Below are positions 9,666-19,493 of a DNA stretch of 64,000 bases, in pieces. Origin of the DNA: an uncultured Burkholderiales bacterium. GTDB taxonomy: Bacteria > Pseudomonadota > Gammaproteobacteria > Burkholderiales > Burkholderiaceae_C. A program made the position numbers and the translations under genes. The notes under the pieces are model-generated. The model was not told the origin of the DNA. It did not search any database and was given only the letters and a program-made list of their open reading frames with translations. Numbering within the stretch: position 1 is the first letter of the stretch; every line of letters starts with the position of its first letter. The stretch is from the NCBI GenBank assembly GCA_903949285.1, contig CAJAYT010000105.1:1-64000 (forward strand), given 5' to 3'.

Positions 9666-9693
9666 GGGGGGGGGCTAATAAGACCCCCCCTTT
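9666..9693. terminator. Strong bidirectional intrinsic terminator
   Basis: Nine G (9666-9674), loop CTAATAAGA, seven C (9684-9690), then TTTGTCATTT. It lies between the convergent ends of the desaturase gene (stop 9635) and pgk (stop 9718). The plus-strand product has a modest T-tract. On the minus strand the stem is followed by TCATTTACAAAG, a weaker tail, so it serves the desaturase mainly. Confidence 0.8.
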
Positions 9694-9717
9694 GTCATTT
9701 CTGGCACGCCGAGGAGT

Positions 9718-10914
9718 TTATTTTTGGACAGCTCTTTTGAGGAGTATCTCTATTGCTGGGAGTGTCTTGCCTTCAAGCATCTCAAGGAACGCTCCCCCAC
9801 CTGTGGAGATATAACTGATTTTGTTTTCAATACCGTATTTAGCTATCGCAGCTAAAGTATCCCCACCTCCTGCGATGGTGAAGGCTTTTGAGGTGGAGAT
9901 AGCTTTTGCAAGGATTTCGGTTCCTTTTGAGAACGCTTCAAACTCAAATACACCGACTGGGCCATTCCAAACGATAGTGCCCGCCTGTGCAAGTTGAGCA
10001 GCGAGTTGGTGGGCCGAATCAGGTCCGATATCGAGGATCAAATCGTCAGCATCCACGTCTTTGATTTTTTTTATGGTGGCTTTTGCATTGGCATCAAAAC
10101 TCTTGGCAACGACGACGTCGCTAGGCAGTGGCACCTCAGCACCCCGAGCCTTCATTGACTTCATGACAGATAGTGCTTGGTCCACCAAGGCTGGCTCGGC
10201 CAAGCTTTTCCCAATCGGGTGTCCACACGCTAATAGAAAAGTGTTTGCAATTCCCCCTCCCACAACCAACTGGTCAACTTTGGAGGCTAAGGATTCGAGT
10301 ATGGATAATTTAGTAGAGACTTTGGATCCCGCAACAATAGCAGCTAAGGGTCTTTTTGGGTTGGCAAGGGCTTTGGTGATGGCGTCTACTTCGGCAGACA
10401 AAAGAGGTCCGGCACATGCGGTGTGTGCATACTCGGCTGCGCCGTACGTGGTTGCCTCTGCGCGGTGCGCAGTACCAAATGCATCATTGACATAAATGTC
10501 GCAAAGCGCAGCAATTTTTCGCGACAACTCAGGATTGTTTTTTTTCTCCCCCACATTAACCCTGCAGTTCTCAAGCAAAACTACCTCGCCCGCATGCACG
10601 TCTACGCCGTCTAGCCAGTTTGTTTTTAAGGAAACTGTAACTCCTAAAAGCTCACTGATTTTGTTCGCTACAACAAGCAAAGAGTCCTGCGCCGTCAGTA
10701 CGCCCTCTGTTGGACGGCCTAGGTGAGAGGTAACCATCACCGCAGCACCCGCATTGAGGGCCAGTTGGATGCAGGGAAGAGACGCCCTAACTCGGGTATC
10801 TTCGGTGATCTTCCCGTCTGGACCCAGGGGCACATTTAAATCCGCCCTTATAAAAACCCTCTTACCCTTCACGAGACCTTGCTCGCATAAATCTTCAAAT
10901 CGAATCATATTCAA
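9718..10914 (-). CDS. pgk: Phosphoglycerate kinase
   Basis: 1,3-bisphosphoglycerate + ADP gives 3-phosphoglycerate + ATP. 398 aa. Motifs are [10 protein letters not shown] near 21, [12 protein letters not shown] near 59, [13 protein letters not shown] near 143, [10 protein letters not shown] near 190, GGGIANTFL, and the C-terminal AGGGDTLAA nucleotide site. Start: TTG 10914 has AGGAGA six bases upstream, ideal spacing, and the resulting MNMIRFEDL matches the usual family N-terminus. The in-frame ATG 10908 is poorly spaced. Only 20 bp separate it from the scoB stop upstream, so it is probably cotranscribed with scoAB. Confidence 0.95.
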   Translation of the reverse strand: MNMIRFEDLCEQGLVKGKRVFIRADLNVPLGPDGKITEDTRVRASLPCIQLALNAGAAVMVTSHLGRPTEGVLTAQDSLLVVANKISELLGVTVSLKTNWLDGVDVHAGEVVLLENCRVNVGEKKNNPELSRKIAALCDIYVNDAFGTAHRAEATTYGAAEYAHTACAGPLLSAEVDAITKALANPKRPLAAIVAGSKVSTKLSILESLASKVDQLVVGGGIANTFLLACGHPIGKSLAEPALVDQALSVMKSMKARGAEVPLPSDVVVAKSFDANAKATIKKIKDVDADDLILDIGPDSAHQLAAQLAQAGTIVWNGPVGVFEFEAFSKGTEILAKAISTSKAFTIAGGGDTLAAIAKYGIENKISYISTGGGAFLEMLEGKTLPAIEILLKRAVQK

Positions 10915-10934
10915 CGAATGTCTCCTGCTGGTGT

Positions 10935-11582
10935 TTAAATTTTGTCTCTCAATTGAAGTCCCGTTATGGACTCAAGCTCGGTCAAGCTAAGTCCCTCAAC
11001 CCTGTCTATGACCCATAGACCTTCGTTGGAGCATTCAAAAGTTGCGTGATCAGTATAAATACGTTTGACACATTTAAGCCCTGTCAGTGGATAAGCGCAT
11101 TCTTGTACTACCTTGCTTTGTCCAGACTTTGTCAGCAAATCCATCATCACCCATGTCTGTTTGGCGCCAATTGCTAAATCCATCGCGCCCCCAACCGCGG
11201 GGATGTCTTGGGGCAAACCGGTGTGCCAATTGGCAAGGTCACCACTTACCGAGACTTGGAAGGCTCCTAGAACACAAATATCTAGGTGTCCAGCTCGCAT
11301 CATTGCGAAACTATCGGCATGATGAAAAAATGCACCCCCTGGGCGCAGCGTTACAGCCTGTTTACCAGCATTGATCAGGTCGTAGTCTTCCTCCCCTTTG
11401 GGTGGAAATGGTCCCATCCCTAAAATCCCATTCTCACTGTGCAAACAAACCTCTGATTCTGCGGGGAGGTGATTGGCTACCAATACGGGCATTCCAATCC
11501 CAAGGTTCACATACGCACCGTTTGGAATATCTTGGGCGATACGAGCCGCTAAGGCGTCTTTGCTTCTGGTTTGATAACTCAT
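10935..11582 (-). CDS. scoB: 3-oxoacid CoA-transferase, subunit B
   Basis: Class I CoA-transferase subunit that moves CoA between succinyl-CoA and acetoacetate (or related 3-oxo acids). 215 aa. The catalytic Glu lies in the SENG motif at residues 49-52 (Glu50), preceded by [24 protein letters not shown] is the usual glycine-rich segment. It pairs with the A subunit gene just upstream (84-bp gap). Together they allow ketone-body or acetoacetate use, for example in PHB turnover. Exact acyl specificity cannot be decided from sequence. Confidence 0.92.
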   Translation of the reverse strand: MSYQTRSKDALAARIAQDIPNGAYVNLGIGMPVLVANHLPAESEVCLHSENGILGMGPFPPKGEEDYDLINAGKQAVTLRPGGAFFHHADSFAMMRAGHLDICVLGAFQVSVSGDLANWHTGLPQDIPAVGGAMDLAIGAKQTWVMMDLLTKSGQSKVVQECAYPLTGLKCVKRIYTDHATFECSNEGLWVIDRVEGLSLTELESITGLQLRDKI

Positions 11583-11665
11583 AGAAACTTTCTTTGAAGA
11601 GAACTCAGTGAAAGGATTTGCTTATTCGAAAAAATTAAAAAACAAAACAACCCATCCATTTTTCA

Positions 11666-12376
11666 CTACGGCTCACTATGGCTTGGTTCTGGCACACAGA
11701 CCAATTTATTAACAAAAATTCCTGGCGTCACGATCGATTCAGGATCAAGGTCTCCTAGCTCTACTCGCTCATATACCGATGCAACTGTGCAGCGTGCTGC
11801 CATTGCCATAATCGGGCCGAAATTACGAGCTGATTTACGGTAAATCAAGTTACCCCACCGGTCACCTTTATAGGCTTTGATTAACGCAAAATCAGCATGC
11901 AAGGGGTATTCCAATACATACATACGCCCGTTTATTTCGCGAGTTTCTTTGGGAGAACCGTCTGGGTGTTTAGCCAATTCTGTGCCGTAACCGGTGGGCG
12001 TGAAAAAAGCCCCAACCCCGGCGCCGGCTGCTCTGATGCGCTCAGCTAAATTGCCCTGCGGGACCAACTCGAGCTCAATCTTGCCGGCCTTGTATAGGGA
12101 GTCAAAAACATACGAGTCACTTTGCCTAGGATAGCTGCAGATAATTTTCTTTACGCGCTCAGTTTTTAAAAGTGCAGCGAGCCCTTTGTCTGCGTTGCCA
12201 GCGTTGTTATTGATCAGTGTGAGTTCGCGAATATCTAGATCGATCAGTACCCCTAGTAAACCGTCAATGAGTTCATTGGGAATGCCGGCTGTCCCAAATC
12301 CGCCAACCATGATGGTTGAGCCAGACTCGATAGAGGAGAGAGCTTGAGCCGCAGAGTCGACAAATTTATCAATCAT
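11666..12376 (-). CDS. scoA: 3-oxoacid CoA-transferase, subunit A
   Basis: Alpha subunit of the same CoA-transferase, 236 aa. N-terminal GGFGTAGIPNELIDGL near residues 25-40 is the CoA-transferase signature 1. LIKAYKGDRWGNLIYRKSARNFGPIMAMAA near residue 165 is typical of SCOT subunit A. First of a scoA-scoB-pgk run. The 30 bp upstream of its start hold the end of azlD, so azlC-azlD-scoA may also be linked transcriptionally. Confidence 0.92.
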   Translation of the reverse strand: MIDKFVDSAAQALSSIESGSTIMVGGFGTAGIPNELIDGLLGVLIDLDIRELTLINNNAGNADKGLAALLKTERVKKIICSYPRQSDSYVFDSLYKAGKIELELVPQGNLAERIRAAGAGVGAFFTPTGYGTELAKHPDGSPKETREINGRMYVLEYPLHADFALIKAYKGDRWGNLIYRKSARNFGPIMAMAARCTVASVYERVELGDLDPESIVTPGIFVNKLVCVPEPSHSEP

Positions 12377-12406
12377 AAGTAAGAAATAAGAATTTGAGGG
12401 CGAGAA

Positions 12407-12751
12407 TTAACTCCAACCCAACCCTAAGTGAAGGGGCAAATAAATAGCCATACCAACCAATATTGTTCCAAGCACTACCTGTCCCCTGCCTTTTCTTACA
12501 ACAAAGAAGATCGCACCCCCCAAAGCTGCGTAAATACGCGCGTTGGTCAAAGGCATCGAGACCTGTGCGTGAAACATGAAAATCTCAGGAATGATAACCG
12601 CAGAAAGCGCAGCTATAGGTGCGAACTGTAAGCCTCTTTGAGCCCAAGCGGGAAGCTGCCATTGTCGCTCAGAGATAAAGAAAAACGAGCGCGTGATCAA
12701 GGTTATAAGGGCTAACCCCAAAATACAGATGATGTGCCAAAACTCATTCAT
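12407..12751 (-). CDS. azlD: AzlD-family small membrane subunit
   Basis: AzlD subunit of a branched-chain amino acid exporter. The frame is open from 12811, but ATG 12751 (MNEFWHIICILG) overlaps the azlC stop by 8 bp (TATGAATGA), a typical coupled arrangement, and gives a 114-aa protein of family size. Four hydrophobic segments are visible: near 5-22, 36-60, 68-88 and 93-112. The LITRSFFF motif near residue 18 is typical of AzlD. Confidence 0.85.
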   Translation of the reverse strand: MNEFWHIICILGLALITLITRSFFFISERQWQLPAWAQRGLQFAPIAALSAVIIPEIFMFHAQVSMPLTNARIYAALGGAIFFVVRKGRGQVVLGTILVGMAIYLPLHLGLGWS

Positions 12752-13505
12752 ACGTGTCCCCATCTTCGCCTGGGGCAACAGTTCGCTTGTACCGCACGAA
12801 AAGCATTTCAAGCGTCAAACACAAGAAGACTGAACAAGCAATGGCAATCAAAATATTGAGTTTTAGGGGAAGTGTGAAAAACAACACAGCGACCACACCG
12901 CCAATCAAACTAGAAATTCGTTTAAGCGTTGATGTTGCCAAAGAGCAAGTCACCCCAACCAAGGCGAGCACTCCTGCAAATCCCAGACCCCAGTCAGCGG
13001 GAATGTAGTGAGCCAATGCGATGCCCAATAAACTTGCAATCATCCAACTCGCCCAGTTGAGGAAACAATTGCCTGCTAAATAAGCTTGTTCGCTGCGTTG
13101 GCCTGTCAACTCCGTAGCAGGTCTTTCAAATCGCTTTACAAATTGAACGTAGGATAAATCTGCAGTGAGATACGCCGCTAGGAGGCGTTGCCAGCGTGGC
13201 CAACTCATCATGTACGCTCTAAGATGCGCGCTGAACACCACAAACCGAAGGTTGACACAAAATGCGGTTGCCCAAATGACCCACAGGGGAGCGCCTGCAA
13301 CCAAGAGCGGTATTGCAGCCAACTGGGAACTACCGGCAAACACGATGAGTGTCATCAAGACCGAGTCAAAAACACTCATGCCCGATTGAATCATCGCCAC
13401 TCCAATCATCATGCCCCATGCGGCAATGCCTGGCGCGGCGCTACTGATATCTTTTATCCCTAGCTTAAAGGAGGGGTGGGAATAGTTTTCCTTGATAAAA
13501 AACAT
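12744..13505 (-). CDS. azlC: AzlC-family branched-chain amino acid exporter subunit
   Basis: AzlC family inner-membrane permease; with AzlD it is known to export branched-chain amino acids or analogues in other bacteria. From ATG 13505 (MFFIKENYSH) it has 253 aa. The longer frame to 13565 would overlap fmt and is not family-like. The N-terminal region contains DISSAAPGIAAWGMMIGVAM, the usual start of the first helices, and several strongly hydrophobic segments follow. The stop overlaps azlD. It lies 13 bp downstream of fmt, so fmt-azlC-azlD could be one message. Confidence 0.87.
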   Translation of the reverse strand: MFFIKENYSHPSFKLGIKDISSAAPGIAAWGMMIGVAMIQSGMSVFDSVLMTLIVFAGSSQLAAIPLLVAGAPLWVIWATAFCVNLRFVVFSAHLRAYMMSWPRWQRLLAAYLTADLSYVQFVKRFERPATELTGQRSEQAYLAGNCFLNWASWMIASLLGIALAHYIPADWGLGFAGVLALVGVTCSLATSTLKRISSLIGGVVAVLFFTLPLKLNILIAIACSVFLCLTLEMLFVRYKRTVAPGEDGDTYE

Positions 13506-13518
13506 AACAACGGATATT

Positions 13519-14550
13519 TCAAGGATTGAGACTGGGTGGACCCATCTCAAAGCGGTCGCCCACATGCAGGGATCTACCTATAACAAAAGACTCCATGGGC
13601 ATGCGTTTTCCACCCGCGCGCTGTATCTGGGTAATTTTAAATACACCGCTACCGCACAATACTTCGATCCCTGTTGAGCTGATGCTTAAGATGCTTCCAA
13701 CGGGCAAACTTAAGGGATCACCAAGGGGCTGAGTGTCTAAAGCCTCTCCGCCCCAAAGTTTGAAGACGTCTGCGCCAATGTGCGTTTGAAGTCCGGGAAC
13801 ACTGGAGAATGCGCGCAACTTACGCTCAATCGTCTTTGACTCTTGTGCCCAGTCAACCCAGGTTTCTATTTTTTCGATTTTGTGTGCGTAGCTCACGCCC
13901 TCATTGGTTTGAGGACTTGCAGTGAGGGATCCTAAATTGGCCAATGTGCCTAGTAACAACTGGGCCCCTAAAGTGGCGAGTCTATCGTGCAAAGTATCTG
14001 TTGTGTCTTGCGTCAATATAGGGCAACTGTGTTGCGTCAGTATTCCTCCTGTGTCTAGCCCAGCGTCCATTTGCATGATACAAATCCCAGTCTCCTTATC
14101 CCCTGCTTCAATGGCCCTGTGGATGGGGGCTGCGCCGCGCCAACGAGGGAGCAAAGAGGCGTGAATATTCAAGCATCCGAGCGGAGCGGCTTGAAGGGTC
14201 CAAGCGGGCAAGATGAGGCCGTAGGCTGCAACAACAATGACATCGGGCCGCCATATTTTCAGTTGAGCCTGAGCCTCCTGTGCATCTTGAGGGTACTTGC
14301 CGTCAAGACGAAGGCTTCTAGGCTGAATCAGCGCGAGATTGTGTTCGCTTGCATAACTTTTGACAGCAGATGCTTGAAGCTTCAGCCCGCGACCCGCGGG
14401 CCGGTCTGGCTGAGTGAGGACCCCTACAACTTGATGACCACCCGCGTGCAAGCCCTCCAAAGCGACTCGTGCAAATGCAGGCGTACCCGCAAATACGATT
14501 CGCAGTGGAGAATTTATTTGTTGTGGATTTGATGCAGGCAAATGTGTCAA
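13519..14550 (-). CDS. fmt: Methionyl-tRNA formyltransferase
   Basis: Formylates initiator Met-tRNA with 10-formyl-THF. 343 aa. Catalytic-domain motifs are [14 protein letters not shown] near 18, [16 protein letters not shown] near 129 (the Asn/His catalytic pair), and the [14 protein letters not shown] segment. The C-terminal OB-like domain covers the last 110 residues. The start is TTG 14550, overlapping the def stop as TTGA. No ATG lies before the conserved core, so translation is probably coupled to def. Confidence 0.94.
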   Translation of the reverse strand: MTHLPASNPQQINSPLRIVFAGTPAFARVALEGLHAGGHQVVGVLTQPDRPAGRGLKLQASAVKSYASEHNLALIQPRSLRLDGKYPQDAQEAQAQLKIWRPDVIVVAAYGLILPAWTLQAAPLGCLNIHASLLPRWRGAAPIHRAIEAGDKETGICIMQMDAGLDTGGILTQHSCPILTQDTTDTLHDRLATLGAQLLLGTLANLGSLTASPQTNEGVSYAHKIEKIETWVDWAQESKTIERKLRAFSSVPGLQTHIGADVFKLWGGEALDTQPLGDPLSLPVGSILSISSTGIEVLCGSGVFKITQIQRAGGKRMPMESFVIGRSLHVGDRFEMGPPSLNP

Positions 14551-15056
14551 TGATTGACTTCACGCTGTAGTTTAGACATTTTGGTTTTAATTCTATTGCG
14601 CTTTAAAGGCGACAGATAATCAACAAACACTTTGCCTACCAAGTGATCCATTTCATGTTGAATACAAATAGCCAAAAGCTCCTTGGCATGAATTTCTTGG
14701 GGGCTACCAGTCTTGTCTAGCGCTTTAACCTTGACCTCAAGGGCGCGTTCTACGCCGTCATAAGTATTGGGAACGGATAGACATCCCTCTTCTCCCTTAA
14801 CCCGCTCGGGATGGGTCCAAATAATTTCAGGATTAATTAAAACCATAGGCGAGTCTCTTTCATCAGAGACATCTAAGACGATGATTCTTTGGTGAACATC
14901 GACCTGGGTGGCTGCAAGACCAATGCCGTTGGACTCGTACATGGTCTCTATCATGTCCTCAATCAGGGCTAGGGTTTCACCTTGGATTTCTTTGACCGGC
15001 TTAGCAATGGTGTGTAAGCGCGGATCAGGATAGCAAAGAATTTTCAGTAAAGCCAT
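14547..15056 (-). CDS. def: Peptide deformylase
   Basis: Fe/Zn hydrolase that removes the formyl group from nascent proteins. 169 aa. All three family motifs are present: GIGLAATQ near 45, EGCLSVP near 90 (metal Cys), and QHEMDHL near 133 (two metal His plus catalytic Glu). First gene of a def-fmt unit, functionally paired since Fmt adds the formyl group that Def removes. Divergent from smg with a 170-bp shared upstream region. Confidence 0.97.
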   Translation of the reverse strand: MALLKILCYPDPRLHTIAKPVKEIQGETLALIEDMIETMYESNGIGLAATQVDVHQRIIVLDVSDERDSPMVLINPEIIWTHPERVKGEEGCLSVPNTYDGVERALEVKVKALDKTGSPQEIHAKELLAICIQHEMDHLVGKVFVDYLSPLKRNRIKTKMSKLQREVNH

Positions 15057-15226
15057 GGCATGTATTTTCGTTGATTTATACGAAGTTGTCTTCTTGGGTT
15101 AAAAATAGTTCACGACCTAGGCGGAAAATTTCGAATTATAAAAAAGGTACAGTTTGCTCAGGAATCTGGCTGATATTTTCTAAAACCTTCCCTCTTTTCC
15201 TTGAAATCGATGTATATTAAGAACAT

Positions 15227-15754
15227 ATGTTTGATGTTCTTGTTTTTGTCTATGAACATTACTGGGAGGCTGAGGCCTGTCCAGAGCTTCCGCTCCTGGG
15301 TCGACGTCTTAGTGCTGCAGGCTTTGAAGGCGACGAAATAGAGCAAGCTTTGCACTGGCTGGAGGGATTGGACGCGGCCTCAAAAAGTGCTGAGCTAATA
15401 GATATTGCCCCCAAATCCAAAGTCCCACCCAAACCCCAATCACAATCTGCTTCTCAGCCTACTTCTCTGGTCTTGGAGCCCTCCGCCAACAGTTTGAGAA
15501 TTTATTCGCAAGCCGAATTAAATCGTTTGGGTGCAGAGTGTCTGGGATTTCTTCAGTTTTTACAAAGTGCAGGCGTAATGCCCTGCGCGATGAGCGAGAT
15601 CGTTCTAGAGCGCGCAATGGCCTCTCCAGTGCAAGCGGTGTCGTTAGATGATTTCAAGATCATCATCTTGATGGTTTACTGGAGCTTCGGTATCGAGCCG
15701 GACATACTTGTGCTCGATGAGTTATGCGATGACGAGGATAGAGTTTGTCATTGA
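15227..15754 (+). CDS. smg: Smg/DUF494 family protein
   Basis: Protein of the Smg family, 175 aa, found beside def/fmt/dprA in many beta- and gammaproteobacteria. Function not established. The N-terminus MFDVLVFVYEHYW followed by an acidic helix pair (GFEGDEIEQALHWLEGL) is the family hallmark. A Pro/Ser/Gln-rich linker at about 65-88 separates it from a C-terminal helical domain ending in an acidic LDELCDDEDRVCH. dprA, often next to it elsewhere, is absent here. Confidence 0.85.
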   Translation: MFDVLVFVYEHYWEAEACPELPLLGRRLSAAGFEGDEIEQALHWLEGLDAASKSAELIDIAPKSKVPPKPQSQSASQPTSLVLEPSANSLRIYSQAELNRLGAECLGFLQFLQSAGVMPCAMSEIVLERAMASPVQAVSLDDFKIIILMVYWSFGIEPDILVLDELCDDEDRVCH

Positions 15755-15877
15755 GTCTTAGGTGCGTCTGAGCTCTAAGTCCACTGAGTCAAACTGCGCA
15801 GGACCCTAAAATTTACAGTTGGCTCCTGCTCCTGCCCCTGCCTGGTGGAGGCTATTTAATTAAGCAGTGTTGATGGC

Positions 15878-16834
15878 TTAGACGACAGCCCCAGAGTTAG
15901 GGTCATTGGGGTCTATGTCTCCGCCTTTTGCATTTGTTTTAATCAGGTCTTCGCGCTTTATGCCAAGCCACATCGCAAGTGCAGCAGCAACGAATACTGA
16001 CGAATAAATACCAAACAAAATGCCAATTGTTAAGGCAAGTGCAAAATAGTGAAGCGTTTCTCCGCCAAATAAAAGCATCGACAGGACCATGAGCTGTGTA
16101 CAGCCGTGTGTGATGATGGTGCGGCTCATGGTGGAGGTGATGGCGTTATCGATGATGCTCACGGTCTCAAGTTTGCGCAGGCGCTTGAAATTTTCTCTGA
16201 TTCGGTCAAAGATAACCACGGACTCGTTGACTGAATAACCAAGCACCGCTAAAACAGCGGCCAAAACGGGTAAAGAAAACTCCCACTGGAAAGCGGCAAA
16301 GAAGCCCAGAATAATCACAACATCGTGCAGATTAGCAACGATGCCTGCTACTGCGTATTTCCATTCAAATCGAATGGCTAGATAAATCATGATGCCCACT
16401 ACCACACAGGCTAAGGCTTTTAAACCGTCAATAGTTAATTCATCTCCTACTTGAGGTCCTACAAATTCGCTGCGGCGGAGCACAGCGTTTGCGTCGGCTT
16501 CTTTGAGTTTGTCCATGACTTGGGTGCTTTGTTCACCAGAAGAAACGCCCTTGATAATTGGCATCCTTATGAGTACGTCCTGAGTCGACCCAAAGTTTTG
16601 AACTTGAACGTCGCGGTAGCCAAGCGTATTGATGCGAGCGCGAAGATCATCCAAATCAACGCTTTGTGCGAAGTGAACCTCAACCAATGTACCTCCCGTA
16701 AACTCTACCGAGAGGTGTAAGCCTTTGCTAAATAAGAAAAATATAGCAGCTAAAAAGGTGATGAAGGACACAGCGTTGAAAGCCAACGCATGGCGCATGA
16801 AAGGAATGTCGCGTCGGAGTTTGAAAAATTCCAT
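15878..16834 (-). CDS. secF: Protein translocase subunit SecF
   Basis: Inner-membrane RND-type subunit that, with SecD, uses the proton motive force to assist late steps of Sec export. 318 aa with six membrane segments: one near 15-37, then a periplasmic P1 region, then a five-helix bundle at about 140-300. Conserved elements are VEFTGGTLVEV near 43, GYSVNESVVIFDRIRENFK near 200 (D4-type motif) and the SMSRTIITHGCT stretch. Follows secD after 13 bp; same operon. Confidence 0.96.
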   Translation of the reverse strand: MEFFKLRRDIPFMRHALAFNAVSFITFLAAIFFLFSKGLHLSVEFTGGTLVEVHFAQSVDLDDLRARINTLGYRDVQVQNFGSTQDVLIRMPIIKGVSSGEQSTQVMDKLKEADANAVLRRSEFVGPQVGDELTIDGLKALACVVVGIMIYLAIRFEWKYAVAGIVANLHDVVIILGFFAAFQWEFSLPVLAAVLAVLGYSVNESVVIFDRIRENFKRLRKLETVSIIDNAITSTMSRTIITHGCTQLMVLSMLLFGGETLHYFALALTIGILFGIYSSVFVAAALAMWLGIKREDLIKTNAKGGDIDPNDPNSGAVV

Positions 16835-16847
16835 GATCGAATCTCCT

Positions 16848-18740
16848 TTATTTCAAATCTGTAGAAGAGCTAGCCTGGCTGTTGCTAGGACGCCAAACGG
16901 TGCCAATTGAGACTTTTTGTAGGCGTTGAACGTGCCCGTACCAAAGGTTAACCAAACCTCTGGAGAAAAAGACTGCGGAGAACATGCTGGTCATGATACC
17001 CAAGCAGTGCACCACTGCAAAACCTCTGACGGGGCCAGAGCCAAATGCAAGCAACGCAAGACCAGCAATGAGCGTAGTGACGTTGGAGTCTAATATAGTC
17101 GACCATGCGCGTTCATAGCCGTTGTTGATTGCAGTTTGCGGGGGCGCTCCGTTTCTCAGCTCCTCTCTTACCCGCTCGTTGATCAATACGTTTGCGTCAA
17201 TGGCCATACCCAGCACAAGCGCCATAGCCGCCATACCGGGGAGGGTAAGCGTTGCTTGAAGCATTGACAAAATGGCCACCAGTAACAGGAGGTTAATTGC
17301 TAATGCAACACTTGAGAAAACGCCGAAAAGCATGTAATAAATACACATGAAAGCGGCGACAGCTACAAAGCCCCAAGTAACACTGTCAAAACCTTTGGCA
17401 ATATTTTCAGCACCAAGGCTCGGACCGATGGTTCTTTCTTCAATAATCTCCATTGGTGCTGCAAGTGAACCAGCCCTCAACAAAAGTGCTGTATCGTTTG
17501 CCTCAACTGTATTCATGTGCCCCGAAATTTGAACACGTCCCCCGCCAATCTCTGAACGAATGACAGGCGCTGTAACGACTTCGCCCTTGCCTTTTTCAAA
17601 CAGCAAAATAGCCATTCGTTTACCGACGTTTTCACGCGTTACATCTCTAAATATTCTTGCGCCTTTCGCATCCAGCGTCAGGTGCACTGCAGCTTCTTGC
17701 GTTTGATTGTCAAATCCGGGTTGAGCATCTGTTAAGTTCTCTCCGGTCAAAAGAACTTGTTTTTTAACAACAACTGCTACGCCGCCTCTATCATTGAATC
17801 GTTCACTGCCAAAGGGGACCAAACCGTTGCTTAATTCAGCGCTGCGGGCCTCTGCGCTTTCATCGACCAAGCGGACTTCCAATGTGGCTGTTCTGCCTAA
17901 AATATCTTTCGCTTTAGCTGTGTCTTGTACCCCGGGTAATTGAACAACGATACGGTCGATGCCTTGTTGTTGGATAACCGGTTCAGATACGCCTAGCTCA
18001 TTGATTCGGTTGTGCAGGGTTGTAATGTTTTGTTTCAGAGCTTGCTCTTGAATTTTTTTAGCCGCTTGCGCCAGCAATGTTGCATGTAACTTTAACTCAC
18101 CGTTTTGAGGAACTGCAACAGTCTGTAATTCTGCAAATTGATCTTTGATGAGAGCAGCGGCTAGGTCTAAAGTTTCTTTATCTCTAAATGCAATATCTAT
18201 CGCTTGGCCATCGCGGGTGATCCCGCTGTGTCTGATATTTTTCTCTCTCAATTGGCTTCTTATATCTCCAGCCAAAGAGTCAGCTCTTTTTGTCAACGCT
18301 GCGGCCATATCGACTTGGAGCATAAAGTGCACACCACCGCGAAGGTCCAAACCTAAGTACATTGGATAAGCGTGTAAATTTGATAGCCAAGTGGGGGAGC
18401 GAGGAATCAAGTTCAGGGCAACGATGAAGGAGGGATTGTCAAGATCACTGTTGATGGTTTTTTGAATCAACTCTTTGGCTCTCAATTGATCTTCCGTGCG
18501 TTCAAACCCTACTTTGAGCGAATGCCCTACCTCCAAACTAGAAGACGCTGGAGTAAGCCCTGCTTTATTTAGAGCTTCTTGAACCGAAGCCTGAACTGCT
18601 GCGTCGACAGTAAAAATTGATTTGGATGCAGAAATTTGAACTGCCGGTGACTCTCCAAAGAAATTGGGAAGCGTGTACAAGCTACCCACCAAAAGAGCGA
18701 CAAGAATAACTATGTATTTCCAAAGAGGATATCGGTTCAT
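16848..18740 (-). CDS. secD: Protein translocase subunit SecD
   Basis: Partner of SecF, 630 aa. The N-terminal helix (residues 8-26) is followed by the large periplasmic domain containing GLDLRGGVHFMLQVDM near 128 (family signature D2), NRINELGVSEP and VQLPGVQDTAKAKDILGRTA. The C-terminal five-helix RND bundle carries GMAIDANVLINERVREELR near 520. Upstream in the same direction is yajC, but 277 bp away, an unusually long gap for this operon. tgt, often upstream of yajC in other bacteria, is replaced here by topB. Confidence 0.97.
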   Translation of the reverse strand: MNRYPLWKYIVILVALLVGSLYTLPNFFGESPAVQISASKSIFTVDAAVQASVQEALNKAGLTPASSSLEVGHSLKVGFERTEDQLRAKELIQKTINSDLDNPSFIVALNLIPRSPTWLSNLHAYPMYLGLDLRGGVHFMLQVDMAAALTKRADSLAGDIRSQLREKNIRHSGITRDGQAIDIAFRDKETLDLAAALIKDQFAELQTVAVPQNGELKLHATLLAQAAKKIQEQALKQNITTLHNRINELGVSEPVIQQQGIDRIVVQLPGVQDTAKAKDILGRTATLEVRLVDESAEARSAELSNGLVPFGSERFNDRGGVAVVVKKQVLLTGENLTDAQPGFDNQTQEAAVHLTLDAKGARIFRDVTRENVGKRMAILLFEKGKGEVVTAPVIRSEIGGGRVQISGHMNTVEANDTALLLRAGSLAAPMEIIEERTIGPSLGAENIAKGFDSVTWGFVAVAAFMCIYYMLFGVFSSVALAINLLLLVAILSMLQATLTLPGMAAMALVLGMAIDANVLINERVREELRNGAPPQTAINNGYERAWSTILDSNVTTLIAGLALLAFGSGPVRGFAVVHCLGIMTSMFSAVFFSRGLVNLWYGHVQRLQKVSIGTVWRPSNSQASSSTDLK

Positions 18741-19017
18741 ATCAATATATTTGTATTAAGGTGTGCAACGATCTTTTGAGGGCTCACTTGAGTCCAATAG
18801 GCATTCAACTACTTTCTTTATTGCTTGGAGCAACGAAATTTGGGCGTGAATCAAAGGTGGACATTTTATTTAAAAGCCTCTTGCACAATAAAGAGTGGGT
18901 GAGCAAGTCAAAATACTTGGACCACACCCCGTTTGAAGTTTTGACGTGCTTGCTTTATGAAAGGCATAACGAATTCCTGGTATGCCCGCTTAGAAATAAA
19001 CAGCAAGCATGGCAGGA

Positions 19018-19353
19018 TTACTTTAGAGAGCCTTTGGGCAGCACTTGGATAACTGCACTTCTTTGCATTTGAACAACAACTCCAGATGCGATCTCCAAAC
19101 TGAGTTGCTGTTCAGAGAGTTGGGTAACTTTGCCTAATAGGCCGCCAGAGGTTGCTACTTCATCACCCTTAGCAAGAGAGTCCAGCATTGTTTTGTGTTC
19201 TTTTTGGCGCTTCATTTGAGGACGAATCATTACAAAGTACAGAACAACGAACATCAACAGCAAAGGCAACATGCTCATCAATGAGGAGCTTAAATCGCCA
19301 CTAGCAGGTGCGGCAGCGGGAGCAGTTTGAGCATAGGCGGAAGAAATTAACAC
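19018..19353 (-). CDS. yajC: SecDF accessory subunit YajC
   Basis: Single-span inner-membrane protein that associates with SecDF. 111 aa. The N-terminal Ala/Pro-rich start is followed by one helix at about 29-46 (LPLLLMFVVLYFVMIRPQMKRQKEH) and a small soluble domain with GDEVATSGGLLGKV and a C-terminal LPKGSLK. RPQMKRQKEH directly after the helix is the YajC signature. Gene order yajC-secD-secF matches the general operon. Confidence 0.94.
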   Translation of the reverse strand: MLISSAYAQTAPAAAPASGDLSSSLMSMLPLLLMFVVLYFVMIRPQMKRQKEHKTMLDSLAKGDEVATSGGLLGKVTQLSEQQLSLEIASGVVVQMQRSAVIQVLPKGSLK

Positions 19354-19493
19354 AGCGAACTCCTAATGTGGCTTTGTAAGCCTGAATGTAGATAAAAACA
19401 ATTGGGGTTCTGACAAAGGTACGACCCAGCCAGCCCTTTTAGAGCAAACCATCGATTGTAAGCTTGACTGAGTGAAAATTTAAACGACGGGTT

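Noticed and set aside
15822-15845. GCTCCT/GCCCCT short hexamer run after smg
   Set aside because: Only three imperfect units in a non-coding gap; too short to call a repeat element.
18761-19072. 103-aa plus-strand frame between secD and yajC
   Set aside because: Runs antisense into the 3' end of yajC, resembles no family I know, has no visible RBS. Kept only as part of the gap finding.
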